NCBI RefSeq assembly: GCF_030052815.1
Contig: NC_079495.1
Location: 53,980,773-54,044,772 of the forward strand
Reading direction: 5' to 3'
From: Hevea brasiliensis
Taxonomy: Eukaryota; Streptophyta; Magnoliopsida; Malpighiales; Euphorbiaceae
Length of the DNA stretch: 64,000 bases
Every line of letters starts with the position of its first letter. Position 1 is the first letter of the stretch. This document shows, piece by piece, positions 35,997 to 49,227 of this stretch. The position numbers and the translations under genes were made by a program. A model generated the notes under the pieces. The model was given only the letters and a program-made list of their open reading frames with translations, was not told the origin of the DNA and ran no database searches.

Positions 35997-38455
35997 TGTA
36001 GCACCGCTATGTTCGATAGTGCGTTTTGCTGCTCCGATGACTAGTGTCGGTCCGGACAGCTAGAATGCCTAGAACTACACTTAGATATGAGTGAGGAGAC
36101 ATAAAATAATGAAATACAAGAAAAGAAAATACAAGAAAAACAAGGGAAAAATAATAGCAATAAAATGTAACCAAGTTAAACGAGCCGAGAACCCTAGCGA
36201 TGGGTGACTGCACAGGGAAGTTGCGGCGTGGATGTTAACTAGCCCTGGACCGCGGGAAACCCTGGAAAATATCTTTAAGACTTAAATAGACATCTATTGA
36301 AGTATAAATATCATTAGAAATATCAAATAAAAATTAAATAATTAGTACAAAGAAAAATGGGAAATCGAGAAAATGACAAAATTAGTGTTATCGAAAAATC
36401 GGGAATGAAACCCGAACAGGGGCATTGTGGTCATTTAACACCCCGAGTTGTCTTTTAACCTAAATGTCCATTAAAAATAAATGATGTTACACTTGGAAAA
36501 TGTCATGAAAAATTAAATTGGTGGTACCTAATTTAAATAGCAAAAGATAGGAGTTAAATGTGATAATTTGGAAACTTTGGAATATTAAATACTTAACCTA
36601 AGTTAGTGGGACACTAAGTGAGACCATATAAGCACATGCGGACAAATGTGGACAACCATTCATCACCTTCATCTCCTTCATCCTTCATTGCCGAATTCCA
36701 AATTCTCTCCCAAACTCCATTGCCGTCCCACCTTTGAGCTTCCATTTCCCATGATCAAGCCATGATCTTTCAATACTCCCTTCACTAAAATTATTCTACA
36801 CAACTTGGGTAGTAGATAGGCAGCAAGAAAATCAAGTTTTGGTGAGGTTTTGAAGAATTTCAAAAGTGGTAAGTATGTATTTTTTTATGCTTGTTTCATT
36901 AAACCTTGAATGGATGTTATGGGTAGTTGAATTGTGGAAGGATTTTTGAAGTTTGATGAGTTAAGGGAGAGGTGCATTTTTGGCAGCCATGGAACTTCAA
37001 TAAGAGCAGTTTATACTTGCATGTGAATGGTAGATTAAAGTGTTGATGTAAGTGTTTATGTGTGTAGGAATAAATTGGATAATGTATACTAGATGTATGT
37101 GATAGTACACTTGATTTTGGAAGCTTGGAAACTAATTGAAGGAGATGTACAATCGGCAACTTTGAAGTGTAGACCAAAATATATTGTTTCACGGTTTGGT
37201 TTATGGAATTATATTGTTGAATTATGGTGCTTGTTGTGGCAGCATGTATATGTGTATAGAGGTTTGAATATGGACATGTAAATGAGCTATGTCATGTGGT
37301 TAAATTGTTTGTAATTGGACTTGGAAAATTCTGTACTACAATGTGCATATTGAGAATGGTTATAAGCTGCCAAAATGGCCAAAAATGAGTTGCTAAATGT
37401 GTTTATGTTATGGTACAAACTAGAAATGGCATGAAGGAAATGACTTGGTAAGCATAGGATATGTAATTGGTAAAGGGTGAACAATGTACAATAGGGCAGT
37501 GTATGTTTTGGGCTTAGAACCTTAAGTGTGTGGCTCCAATTGGTATGATACCAATTGGAGGTAAATCTAGGCACAAAAAGTGCTAACTTTCATGAAGAAA
37601 GCTTACCAAAATTCTACTTAGAAGGTGACTTGAAAAATGACCAAATCCGGATTAGTGCTTTGAAAACCTGAAAATTGACCATTTGGGCAGCAGTTAGTGT
37701 TTTGGCCATAACTCACTCAAAACAGGTCTAATTGACCTAAAATTTTTACCATGAATAGTATAGACATATATCTACAATTCTTATGAAGACACCAAAGCCC
37801 AGAAATGGCCAAAACCAAGCCAAATAGCTTGCAGAAGTTCTGGTCCAAAAACTAGCCGAACCAAAAGTGACCTAAAAATGACCTAAAGCTACTATTTTGG
37901 TACATTCTGTCCAGCATTGGTAGATTGACCATAACTTTTTCTACATAACTCAGAATGATCTGAAATTTTGCCCCACGTGCAATAAGACATAGACCTACAA
38001 GTTTTTAGGTTTGACCAAAACCCGAAAACTGAGGGAACTAGGTCATCCGGCTAGGTCAAATTAGTATACTGGAATCCGACAAATTGCAATAAAATGCAAT
38101 ATACATGAAAATGAATTGGGTAACATGTACCAACACTAAAAGGCTACTAAGTATGACACATTGGTAATATTAAAACCTAATTCACCTAGATTACATCGAG
38201 GGTTAACATCTTAGGTTGACTAAGGAAATAATAGAATTCAATAAATTAAGTATTAAGCCTTATTGTTAGAGACAGTTTAAATGAGTACTGAAAGACTTCA
38301 AATTGTATTTCTCAGTTAGCAAACACTCAGGGAAGGGGAAGGAAACACTGAGTCAGGGCCAAGAGACAGTTATTAGAGGTTTTTGCACAACAGTTATTTC
38401 TTTTGAATTTTCAATTGAAATAAATTATGACTATTTGTATATTATTGTTTTAAAT
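35997..38455 (+). repeat. G5: LTR (family C), 3' truncated
   Basis: It begins TGTAGCACCGCTATGTTCG and follows the family C pattern for 2459 bases. It has donor-like GTG/GTAAGT (GT 36869-36870), modules near 37530-37620, 37690-37800 and 37900-38010, and an exon-like block 38316-38378. After TTTTAAAT at 38455 it changes abruptly to the end of the opposing LTR G6. The rest of this element is deleted. Confidence 0.86.
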
Positions 38456-41400
38456 CCCTCTGTAAGGCATAACATGATCCTGTAGTATACCTAATGAATT
38501 ACCAACTCCGTCTACTGATAACCCATTAAATACACTATAAGGGATTTTAAAAACTTTTCTTACTTCTTTTACAGTGGTGAGCACTATTTACAGAAGTTAA
38601 AAACCTTTTTGAACTGAAGTGATAGAACTAACACAATTGAATTAATTGGAATTTCTGTAAAAATTTTGGCAGAGTGCCATCTGTATTTTGGACAAAACAG
38701 TTCTTCAGAAAAACCTTTAAAAAGCACTTCAATATATATTTCCAAATCTCAACTCCAACATGTTTCTCAACACAACATATTTCTCAACTCAAATCCATAG
38801 TAATTTTTCAAAGACTGAGATACAAGAAATATAATACAATTTTTACAAGTCAAAATAACTCATAATTTATTTTACAACTTTAATGTACAATTTTATTTTA
38901 CAACTGCTCAAAACCAAGAACAATATATACATACAAAGGAACATACATTACTGATAAGATGCAAAATGTGATATACTCAATATACCCGATGATCTCTCAA
39001 TGTAGTACTAGCGCCTAGTCTCACGCTCACATCGATCTACTGCATAAAGAATGAAAAGCTATCGCTGAGTAAAATTTACTCAGTGGTGCACAATAATAAT
39101 TTGAAATGCGATACATAAATCTTTTATTGACAATTCACAAATCAAATAGTTCACAATTCCATTTCACAATTTACAAAGTTCATATAACATAAATTTGATC
39201 AAATAACTGAGTAACACAGTGTTGCCAATCAATAATACAATTTAGGCCATGACACAATATTTCCACACATGCCGTGTTGTACACCACGACAAGACACACT
39301 CACCCCAATAATCGAAATCAATGAGGGAGGAAGCTAGCTGAATAATGAGTACTCATCCACACTCACCTCAGACTGGGAAGTCAATGAGGGAGGAACATAA
39401 TCACACTCACCCCAGACTGATAAGTCAAAGAGGGAGGAATATATCACACTCACCCCATAAATGGAGGAGGAACATGGTAACAGTGTCATGCCAAGTGTGA
39501 ATCAAAACAATTTCAAATCATAATATTTCATACAAACCATAAATCATATTTTATCTCAAAATTTCCATTTGCAAAGTTGGCAACACAATAATTTCCAAAT
39601 ACTATTCCCAAAACCAAAGCAATAAAAAATTATTTATAACTCATTTCTCCACATAAATTTGCTAGTAAAAGCAGTGAATATAAAAGTATTGTGCATGGAC
39701 ACAATTTAAAACTATAATGTTGAATTAAATTTTTAAGTAGAAAATGAGAAGTCAAACTTTGTGCACAAACACAATTTAAAATAATAACATAGAAATAATC
39801 ATAATTTATTTCAATTGAAAAATTCAAAAGAAATACTTATTATGCACAAACACAATTTAAAACAATACAAATAATCATAATTTATTCCAATTGAAAAATT
39901 CAAAAGAATTAATTATTGTGCACAAACATAATTTAAAACAATAATGTACAATAGTCATAATTCATTTCAATTGAAAAATTCAAAAGAAATAGCCGTTGTG
40001 CACAAACCTCTGATATATGCCTCCTGGTTTGGACTCAGTGTTTCCTTCCCTTTCCCTGAGTCTTTACTAACTAAGAAACACAATTTAAAGTGTTTCAGTA
40101 CTAAATTAAACTGTCTCTATCGATAATGCTTGATAAGTAATTCACTGAAAGCTATTATTTGCTTAATCACCTAATATATCGACCCTCGATGCGTTCTAGG
40201 TAAATTAGGTTTTAGTGTTACTAATATGTTACATTCCATAGTGTTTTAGGGTTGGTACACGTTACCAATTTCATTTCCTTGTTTAGTGCATTTTATTGCA
40301 ACTTGCTGGATTCCGGGATACCAGTTTGACCTAGCCGGACGACCTAGTTTCCTTTGTTTTCGGGTTTCGGTCAAAACTACAAACCTGTAGATCTATGTCT
40401 TACGGAACGCGGGGCAAAAGTTTAGGTCGTTCTGAGTTATGTAGACCAAGTTATGGTCATTTTACTATTGCTGGTCAAATGGCATCAAATTTGGTCATTT
40501 TAGGTCAATTTTGGTCAACTTTGGTTCGGTCAGTTTTTGGACCCGAGCTTGTGCAAGCTGTTTGACTTGCTTATGGCCATTTCTGGGCTTTGGTGTCTGC
40601 ATAAGACTTGTAGATATGGGTCTTAACTATTCATGGTTAAAATTTTAGGTCAAGTGGACCTGTTTTGAGTGAGTTATGGCCTAAACACTAACTGCTGCCC
40701 AAATGGTCAGTTTTCAGGCCTCAATTGCACTTAATCCGGATTTGGTCATTTTTCAAGCTACCTTGCAAGCAGAATTTTGGCAAGCTTCCTTCATGAAAGT
40801 TGGCACATTTTGCTCCTAGTTTCACCTCCAATTGGTCTCATACCAATTGGAGTCACAACTTTACACTTATAACCTAATTTATACACTGCATTCATCAATC
40901 ACACAACCTGCACATAATTTGCACTTCCAATTTGGCAATCCTCCTTCTTCCAAACTCCAAATAAGCATACATGGCACTTCTAATACTCATTAAATAGTCT
41001 CAATTTCATCAAGTCATCATCAAAATTTCATCATAATTAAACAGCCCCAATTTAACATTAAAACCCTAATAATTTTTCAATTTCAATTATACATACAATT
41101 CAACCTATATACATGTCTATATTCACTCTCAAGCATCATTCAGCAAGTTTAATCATTCAAAACCATCTAAACCTAGCTCTCCTCAAGGCTACCAGAAATT
41201 AGAAGGAGTGTAGACTTATCATTTCTCTTAAATTTCAAGAGAATTCAACTCACCTCATGATGCTCATCAACTTTAAAGAAGGAAGGGTGGGGGTTCTTTG
41301 CACTTACCTCATATGTGTGACCCTTACTGCCCTTGATAACTCCACTATTTCCTCTCCTAATGGCTGCCCAAGGATTGTTCTTGATGTGAGGATAAACTTT

Positions 41401-42387
41401 CATGAAGGGACTTGTTGGATTTATGGCATGAAAGGGGAGAGATTAAGCTTTGCATGAAAGTTGGCTATGGAAGTTTGGAGAGAGAGATTTGAATTCGGCA
41501 ATGGGTTTCAAAGGTTGAAGAAGGTGACTTGGTTAGTGGAAATTCTGCCCACTTAGTGAGTTTAAATAATCCATAGTGCTCCACTAACATAATTAACATT
41601 TAAATAATCTAAATTTTTAATTATTCTACATTTTACCCTTAATTCCTCTTAATTACTCCACACATTTGACTTCAATTTTTTTTTTTTTGCATTATTAAAT
41701 TTTTAACACTACTAATTTTTCATAGACATTTAAGTCAAAAGTCAACTCGGGGTATCAATTGACCAAAATGCCCTTATTCGGTTTGTATTTCGAAATTTTT
41801 AGTGTTACCGATTAAATCCTTGACCCATCGATTTCTAAATTTTTATTTTTATTTATATTGACTTACTAATTTTTCTTTGACATTTTCCAAGTGTAATATT
41901 ATTTATTTTTAATGGACATTTAGGTCAAAAGACAACTCGGGATGTCAAATGACCACAATGCCCCTGTTCGGGTTGCATTCTCGATTTTTCGGTAACATCG
42001 GGTTTTGTCCGTTTTTCGATTTCTCACTTTTCTTTGCACTAATTAATTAATTTTTCTTTGATATTTCTAATGATATTCATACTTCAATAAATATTTATTT
42101 GAGTCCTAAAAATATTTTTCAGGGTTCCTCGCAGTCCAGGGCTAGTCAACGGTCCACGCCGTGACTTCCCGGTGCGGTCACCCATCGCTAGGGTTCCCGG
42201 CTCGCTTAACTTGGTTGCATTTCTTTACTATTATTTTTCCTTTGTTTTTCTTGTATTTTCTTTTCTTGTATTTCATTATTTAATGTCTCCTCACTCATAT
42301 CGAAGTGTAGTTCTAGGCATCCTAGCTGTCCGGACAACACTGGTCACCGGAATAGTAGAACGCATTACCGAACATAGGGGTGTTACA
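38456..42387 (-). repeat. G6: LTR (family C), minus strand, almost full length
   Basis: The minus-strand start is TGTAACACCCCTATGTTCGG at 42387. About a dozen terminal bases are missing at 38456, where it meets G5 head-on. It has donor-like GAG/GTGAGT (GT 41252-41253) and an exon-like block 40008-40070. The stem-loop CTGAGT 39065-39070 with ACTCAG 39078-39083 extends here to nine pairs, followed by an AG. It carries a ~79 bp tandem repeat (39763-40008). It sits inside the gag of G7. Confidence 0.87.
39763..40008 (-). repeat. ~79 bp tandem repeat in the G6 LTR
   Basis: GCACAAAC recurs at about 39763, 39842, 39919 and 39998, each copy linked by CAATTGAAAAATTCAAAAGA or a close variant. On the element strand every unit carries a copy of the GTTTGTGCAC motif that follows the exon-like block. 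Other family C LTRs have a single copy. Confidence 0.85.
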
Positions 42388-42724
42388 TTGCCAGCCATTT
42401 TGCTAAAATAATGCAGCCATCTGCTAAACAAACTGAGCAAGAAACTGCATGGGTGGGATGGGTGCAGCTGACCCACTGGCATTCTGAGGAGCTGGGGCCT
42501 CCCCCTGTACCTCAGCTGCTACTAATTGCTCAACTATGTGATCCCCCTCTTCCATACTGAATCACAAAGAATTCTACTCCCTAGACAACCAATACAAGGA
42601 GATTTCCCTCCATTAGTCCATATTTATGATGTAATGCACTATATGTATTAATTAATGACAGTTGAGCAGTTCTACTTATCAAAATTTTTCAAACATGCAA
42701 TATCAAAACTTGTATAAAAACCAA
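42388..42724 (-). pseudogene. gag: G7 leader and gag N-terminus, cut by G6
   Basis: The minus-strand ATG is at 42553-42555, opening MEEGDHIVEQLVAAEVQGE, close to the start of G2 gag. The frame has two stops further on (within QFV*QMAALF*Q) and ends at 42388, where the G6 LTR starts. The 42556-42724 part is leader between PBS and gag. Only about 56 codons remain. Confidence 0.8.
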
Positions 42725-42737
42725 AGCTCTGATACTA
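42725..42737 (-). other. Primer-binding site of G7
   Basis: The minus strand reads TAGTATCAGAGCT, one or two changes from the TGGTATCAGAGCA of neighbours, just inside the LTR end at 42746. Confidence 0.72.
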
Positions 42738-42745
42738 CTAAAACA

Positions 42746-45700
42746 TGTCACACCTTATTCCATGTAAGGCACGACATATTCCTGTAGCATACCTAATGAA
42801 TCACCGAACTCCACCTACCGATAACCCATTAGTTATGCTACAAAGGATTTTAAAACAAACCATAGCTTTTTATCTTATCAATTATTCTGTGGAAAACTGC
42901 ATGAGAATAGTTAAAATTCCATGTAAACATTCATTGGAAATAATGATAGACTAAATATTGTAACAGTTACATTTTCATAAGTCTCAAAGTAAAATACAAA
43001 ATAGTTACAAACTCAAAATGTGATAGCAATGCAATGCTTTTAAATACAAACTGCTCAATGTCCATACATCCATACATATAGGTACAAAATACATCCAAAG
43101 GAATCACAAGGGTATACCTAACGTAAATACCCATAAACAATACCAAAATGCTGCTTTCAAGTCTTTCACTCGGCAACCTTCTCCTTTCCCTTACCTACGA
43201 CAGCATAAAGAAGCTATCGCTGAGTATATCACTCAGTAGTGCACAACTAATAACTTCAAAACTTAAGGTAAAACACAATTTGTCAAAGCATAATAAATCA
43301 CATTTTTCTTAAGCATGAAAACTTCACAATAGTTCTAAGTCCATAAAGGCCATTTATTGGAATAACATTTCAAATGAGAAATCACACTTTACAAATCACA
43401 ATTCACAAAGCATTATTGTTGCCACCATCAACACACAGTTTAGGCCAAGACACAAAATTTCACGATCAGTGCTGTATTGTACATCACAACAAAGTAATCT
43501 CAACCTCACTAACCGTTATTAATGAGGAAAGGGCTAGCTAGCTAATGAGTACTCATATAGTCTTACCCCACTAACCGTTTTTAATGGGAGACATAATCAA
43601 TATCAATTATCAACCCCAAGTAGTCGTTACTACTGGGGAGTTCTGAAAGGGACTGCCATGCTAACTGTGGTTTCAAAACAGTTTCCAAAAATTTTCCACT
43701 CAACAATCACATTTATAAAACCAATAAACACATTTAAATTCATTATAATATCCATATAAAGGTGGCAACATCCAAATTTCTTAAATGTAAGAGAAAAACT
43801 ATATTTCAATCAAAGTAATCTTGTTCAAAGCAAACTCATTCAATTTAACACATTCCAAGCAATTTACAAGTTTAGAAATGAAGAAAAGGTTAGTTGTGCA
43901 CAAACCTTCAATAATTCTCCTTCCTTGTTACCTACTTCTCCTTGTCCATTCCAACTTCTTTTTTACTGAAAATACACAAATAGAATACCTCAATACCAAT
44001 CTCAATTGCTACCAATAACTCATTACATGCATATCTAATGCATCCCAAGTTAGCTTTGAAAATTTTAGAATATTTTGGTTTTGGGGCAGCTTGGTGCCCC
44101 AATTTTTGAACCCAATTTTTACCTAGTTTCGATCATAATTTGGTGAGATATTCTTCATGAAAATTGTTCATTTAGGTCTTAACTTTATTTTCCTTTTTGA
44201 ATTGCCTAATTCAGAGCTGTGTAGCTCAAGTTATGACCAAAATACGGTTACTGTTCACGTCACTGTTCATCCTGCAGATTCAGTTCTGGTAGATTTATTG
44301 ATCCAACTTCGTTTAGCAATTTGATCAAGTTAAGTCCATAATTTGGTCTAATGTTCTTCATACGAAATGTTCTACTATGTCTTAGATTTCTATCGGTTCA
44401 AGAATTGCCTAAATCAGAGTTTTCTAGAGAGAGTTATGGCCATGCAAATTTTACTGTTAATATGGTAAATCTGCAGTTCTGTAGATTCGGTGATTCAACA
44501 TTGCTCAGCAATTTGATTGGGGTAAGTCCATAATTTGGCCTCAAGTTCTTCATATGAAATATTCTACTATGTCTTAGATTTCCATCGATTCAAGAATCGC
44601 CTAAATTGGAGTTTTCTAGTGAGAGTTATAGCCATGCAAATTTACTGTTTATATGGTCAAATTCTGCAGGTTCTAGAATTTTGTCTCTAAGTTCAAGGTT
44701 CATTTCAGATAGCTTAAGGTCATTTTCGGGGACAGGGTATCTTCACAAAAGTTCTAGCCCTATGTCTTAAGTTTCATTTCCAATATGTTTCACACTAATT
44801 AGAGTTGTGTATCTCAATTTATGGGTTGTCAAACACACTGAACTCAGTGTACAAATTCTGCCCTAGGTTCAAAATTTTCATTTCTTCAATTATTCCCACT
44901 AACCAACCTCAATTCACATTTAATTCAGCCAAAATTACTATAATTTAGTATTGACACATCAATGGCACTTCCTAGCACAAACTCCATAATTTTTAAATAC
45001 CAAAGTTTGCAATTTTCCCTAATCCTACCATTTCATTACCTCCATTCATCAACCCAATGTCAATTCAAACTAAATACACCTCAAATGAGCATAATTTAAT
45101 ACTACACACACCAATTTCACTCTCTAGCACCAAAACTCCAATTTTTCCATGAATCCTAATCTCCCATAATTAAATTTATACACATTTCATGCAATTTCTT
45201 TGCCCTAATGATGTGTACTACTTCAACTAAGCTTAATCTCATCATAAATTTCATTCAAAGACATCAAACCCTAACTTTTCTCCAATTTGGCCAAAACCCT
45301 AGTTTAGATTCCATACATGTTTTCTTTCATTTTCTTATGAAATTTCATGCTTTCTCATGTAAATTCATCACACCCAAACTTGATTCAAAGCATATTTGGT
45401 TAATCAAGCATGAAAGAGAGAGCTTACCTCACTTGATGATTTTTCCCACTTCCAATCTCTTCCAAATCTTGCTCTTCTTGTTTTTAATCTCTCAATCAAA
45501 GATCTCTTTGATGTTTTCTTTTAGTGGGCTATGGAATTTATGAAGGGAATTGAAGTGAATCAAGACTTAGAAGGGAAAACAATGGTGGAAGAAGATTGGA
45601 GAAGAAGAGAAAAGAAAAGAGAGGGAGAGGGAAGATGGGTGGTGGCATGGAAGAAGGGAAAGAAGGAGACTTGTCTTCTTTTATACTTATTTATTCCTTT

Positions 45701-46043
45701 TTAATTAAATAATTAAGTTTAATTGTCAAAAGCCCATAAGTCATTAATTTTAATTAGGTCAAAAATAGAATTTAAATTCTAGATTTTTGCCTCTTTTATT
45801 TTCTTTCCACTTTTATTCCCTTAATATTTCTTCATAATTCAATATTTTATTTTCATTTAATTAAATTGACATTTTAGTCAAAAATCAACTCTTAAAGTGA
45901 ATTGACCAAAATGCCCCTTATCGGGTCATAATCCCTCTTTTACAATATACCCGGTGAGTCTTTATATTTTTTGGTCACTTGAATTTTTATTGTATCTATC
46001 TCAATTAATTTTCTATTTATTTTTAGTCCTCAAGGTGTCTTTG
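42746..46043 (-). repeat. G7: 5' LTR (family B), main part, split by G8
   Basis: It runs from TGTCACACC at 42746 to CTTTG at 46043, and continues at 49166-49227, ending TGTTACA. Without the inserted solo LTR it is 3360 bp. It has donor-like GAG/GTAAGC (GT 45426-45427), an exon-like block 43906-43965, and the stem-loop CTGAGT 43220-43225 with ACTCAG 43231-43236. The LTR belongs to a minus-strand element inserted in T1, of which only this LTR and the gag start survive. Confidence 0.86.
46039..46043. repeat. Target-site duplication of solo LTR G8, left copy
   Basis: CTTTG directly before TGTGACACCC matches CTTTG at 49161-49165. Confidence 0.92.
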
Positions 46044-49000
46044 TGTGACACCCCTTACCCGTCTACAGTATATCCGAGTAAGTTATGTCACACGGTGTAC
46101 CGGAACACTCTATTTTATCTTAATTAATTTTTATCATAGTTTTGAATATAACTTGTGAAATATAATTCATTTAAGTCATTTATTGAAATTATAATTTATT
46201 TGAGGTTCCGAAAATTTTATAGAAAATCCGGCAGAGTATCGGCTAAAAATAGAGAAAACAATTCTTCGGAACCTGTGAAAAACACTTCCAATAATCATAT
46301 TCAATCATTCTCAAACTCCAATATCATCAAAATCTCAATATTTTTCAACAACATTTCTCAGTCATTTATTTCTCATGGTACTCATATATAAGAAATAAGT
46401 AAATACTCAAAATATTTTTTTTTTCCATTCATAACCACAATTTTCATTATTTACATGAACATCAAAATACATTACATAAGTTTCATTTACACAAAGAAAA
46501 ATAAAAGTTAGTTACAAAAATACCAAAATGAAACCTAGTGTCCTACCAATGCACTGTGGATGGTGAGGTGACACGGACACTATGCAGAGCTGCAGGAGGT
46601 CTCACTCACCAAGGGTCTACTAGGCTCTCACAAGATCTCCAAAACCTACGCGTGGCAAAAGCAACGCGCTAAGCAATAATTCTTAGTGGTGCAATAATAA
46701 AATAAAAGGAAATAACATAAAATAAATATGTATTGAATGTATCGATGTCTTACTTGTTTTGTACTTGTTATATTCATTATTTCATTAAATTTATCCACTT
46801 TCATTTTTGGTTGCCCAAGTAACCTATACTGGACGACTGGACTGGATAAACGGGTAAACTGTCACTGGGTATCTAGTACCTCGGGCCGTCACACCATCGG
46901 TCACATATGTATCTCCCGGTGTGCAACAAAACAGCTAATAAACTGTAATGACAATAGGCACAAGGCCAAATATCAACACAATGTCAGAATGGCTAAAAGC
47001 CATGAAATCACAGAATAGCATAATGCCATGTGCAGTACTGCTAACTGAACCCTATGGGCATGCCAAACTATCCAAACCAATCTTGTTAGGTATACTAGGG
47101 CATTTGATACTTTTGAATTCTTCAATTTTTGAATTTCAAGTTTTGGTGTCACTATTCACTTCACTAGTCAACAAAAATGTTGACTTCTGCATAGAAAATA
47201 GGTACATTGGTTTTAACACTCCCAATGTACCACATTTTGCATTCAAAACTTGTTGGAATTAATCACCAATACCAGTCCTAAGCTTAAAACTAAGAGAGCA
47301 GAATTTTCAGTTTTTGTATCCTAAATTTACTGTTCCATTAGTTACTGTAGCAATGGGAATTTGAGAAAGTGATAAACATGAAAGTTGTTCCTTATTTTGT
47401 CTTGTTGAATTTCGTTTTTTTTTTGAATCACTTCATTTGGAGTTTTGTAGCTCCAGTTATGGTCCAAAAACCACAGCTGACCGGATTGAAAAATTGTAGA
47501 ACTGACCATATCTACAGTGCAGTAAACAGTGACTGCAACTGCCTTGTTGGATAGGTTCTTGTCATAATTTGGGGTAGGTTTCTTCATGAAAGTTGTTTCT
47601 CTATATCTTAAATTGTTGCTGTAAAAATTTCAGGTCAATTGGGCCATTCTACAATGACTTATGGCCAAATGAACAATTACTGTTCATTTGGTCATTCTGC
47701 AGAATCTGGTTGCAGGACATCCGGATTGGGGCCAGTTTTTGGTCCACTTGCTTTGGTCTTTTGGGCATGGTTTCTTCACCAAAATTATGACATTATGTGT
47801 CTAGTTTCATGTCCAATTGGCCAAACACCAATTGAACCTACACATCCAAAGTTATGGCTATCCAAACAGGCTGGACTCACAGCCACACCTACTGCTCTCA
47901 CTAGGCAGCCACATCAAATCAGTTTGTAATGCTATAGTTCACTCCAAATTATGGCCAACTTATCTAAAAAGGTCACTAATTTACTATTAGAATGTTCATT
48001 CACCATTACATAAGCAAAGCCTAAATTTCTATCCAAAACCCTAGCTCAAATTCAAAGTTCATACAACACATGTCATTTAGGCATACTAATCCATTTCAAC
48101 CTTATGTCTACACATCAACACCATTTCTAAGCCATTTTAAATCCATCAAGACCATCAACTACCACTCCCATAAAGCTGGCAAAAATTCCATTCTCAATTT
48201 CACACATGATTTATCTCAATTTCTTAATTATTTGTTCATATTCAAACTAAGTTTTAAGAAATAAACAAGATTAAGTAATTAACATGCACTAACCTCTTTG
48301 GTCTCTTTATAGGCTTGTATAAACCTTAGAATTTCTTCACTTTATGATAATCAAAACTTTGCTCTTGATGTGGGGGTTAATTTTTGTGAATGGTGTTTAG
48401 GGTTTTGGGGTAAGATTTGGTGAGTTATAAAGCTTTGGTGGAGCTTTCATGGAAGTTTGGCTATGGGAGAAGAGGGAGACGGCTGGTTTTTTATTTGGTG
48501 AGAAAACAGATTGGTTTTTCCTTTTTTTGGTGTTATTTATCTTATTTTATTACTTACTTAAGTGATGCTTTAATGTGATTGGTGGGAATTCCTTTAAATG
48601 ACATCATATGATGTCAAAATTGACATTTATTCTCATTTTCTTTTCTTTTCTTCTCTACTCATTTTCAATTTAATTTTTAGTAATATTTATTCACATTTTA
48701 TGTCATAATAATTATTTACTTAACTGGACAAGTCGGCCAAAAATCGTCTCTGAAGGCGAAATGACCAAAATGCCCTCCGTTTGGCTTAACGGGTCAAAAT
48801 TGTCTGTACCGATTGAAAAATTTTTTCTAAATATTTTCATGGCATTCTAATGCCATAGGAACCTCAATGACCCTTCTCTGGAGTCCTAAAAATTATTTTA
48901 TGAATTTTTCCCTGGGTCTAGGGCTCCTAGTTGCGAGAACCGCAACTTCCCTCTAGGTTACCCATCGCTTGGGCACCGGCTCATTTGACTTAGTTGTATT

Positions 49001-49160
49001 TTATTTCTAAAATTTTTACTAAATTTTTCTTATTAATATTTGAGTTAATTATGGTCCCTCACTTTAGTTTAAATATTTTTTCGAACGTTATAGCTGTCCG
49101 GACCGACACTGGTCACCGGAACAGTACAATGTATGGAGTTGCTACATGGAGGGTGTTACA
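46044..49160 (-). mobile_element. G8: solo LTR of family A
   Basis: 3117 bp with TGTGACACCC and GGGTGTTACA ends and a perfect 5 bp TSD (CTTTG), without PBS or coding sequence. It is the same family as the G1 LTR, in reverse orientation. Solo LTRs arise by recombination between the two LTRs of one element. It has donor-like GAG/GTTAGT (GT 48292-48293), the stem-loop CTAAG 46669-46673 with CTTAG 46682-46686 (sixth pair mismatched), and an 18-base perfect palindrome at 48599-48616. Confidence 0.93.
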
Positions 49161-49165
49161 CTTTG
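49161..49165. repeat. Target-site duplication of solo LTR G8, right copy
   Basis: CTTTG, identical to 46039-46043. Confidence 0.92.
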
Positions 49166-49227
49166 AATAGTACTAGTCACGGACCAAAAATGGTACTATT
49201 CATAACTCGAAGGTTCGTGGTGTTACA
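49166..49227 (-). repeat. G7 LTR, terminal piece beyond the solo LTR
   Basis: 62 bases ending GGTTCGTGGTGTTACA. On the minus strand this is the TGTAACACC start of the G7 LTR. T1 coding sequence resumes at 49228. Confidence 0.8.

Noticed and set aside
37093..37281. Small ORFs within LTRs (such as 37093-37281, 47639-47929, 56649-56849 and 63650-63850)
   Set aside because: They follow LTR copies and not function. For example 56649-56849 and 63650-63850 are the same LTR position in the two LTRs of G10.
45208..45543. 111-codon plus-strand ORF resembling a small gene
   Set aside because: It lies antisense in the G7 LTR leader. Open length is due to AT-rich, T-biased codons; no start context or domain.
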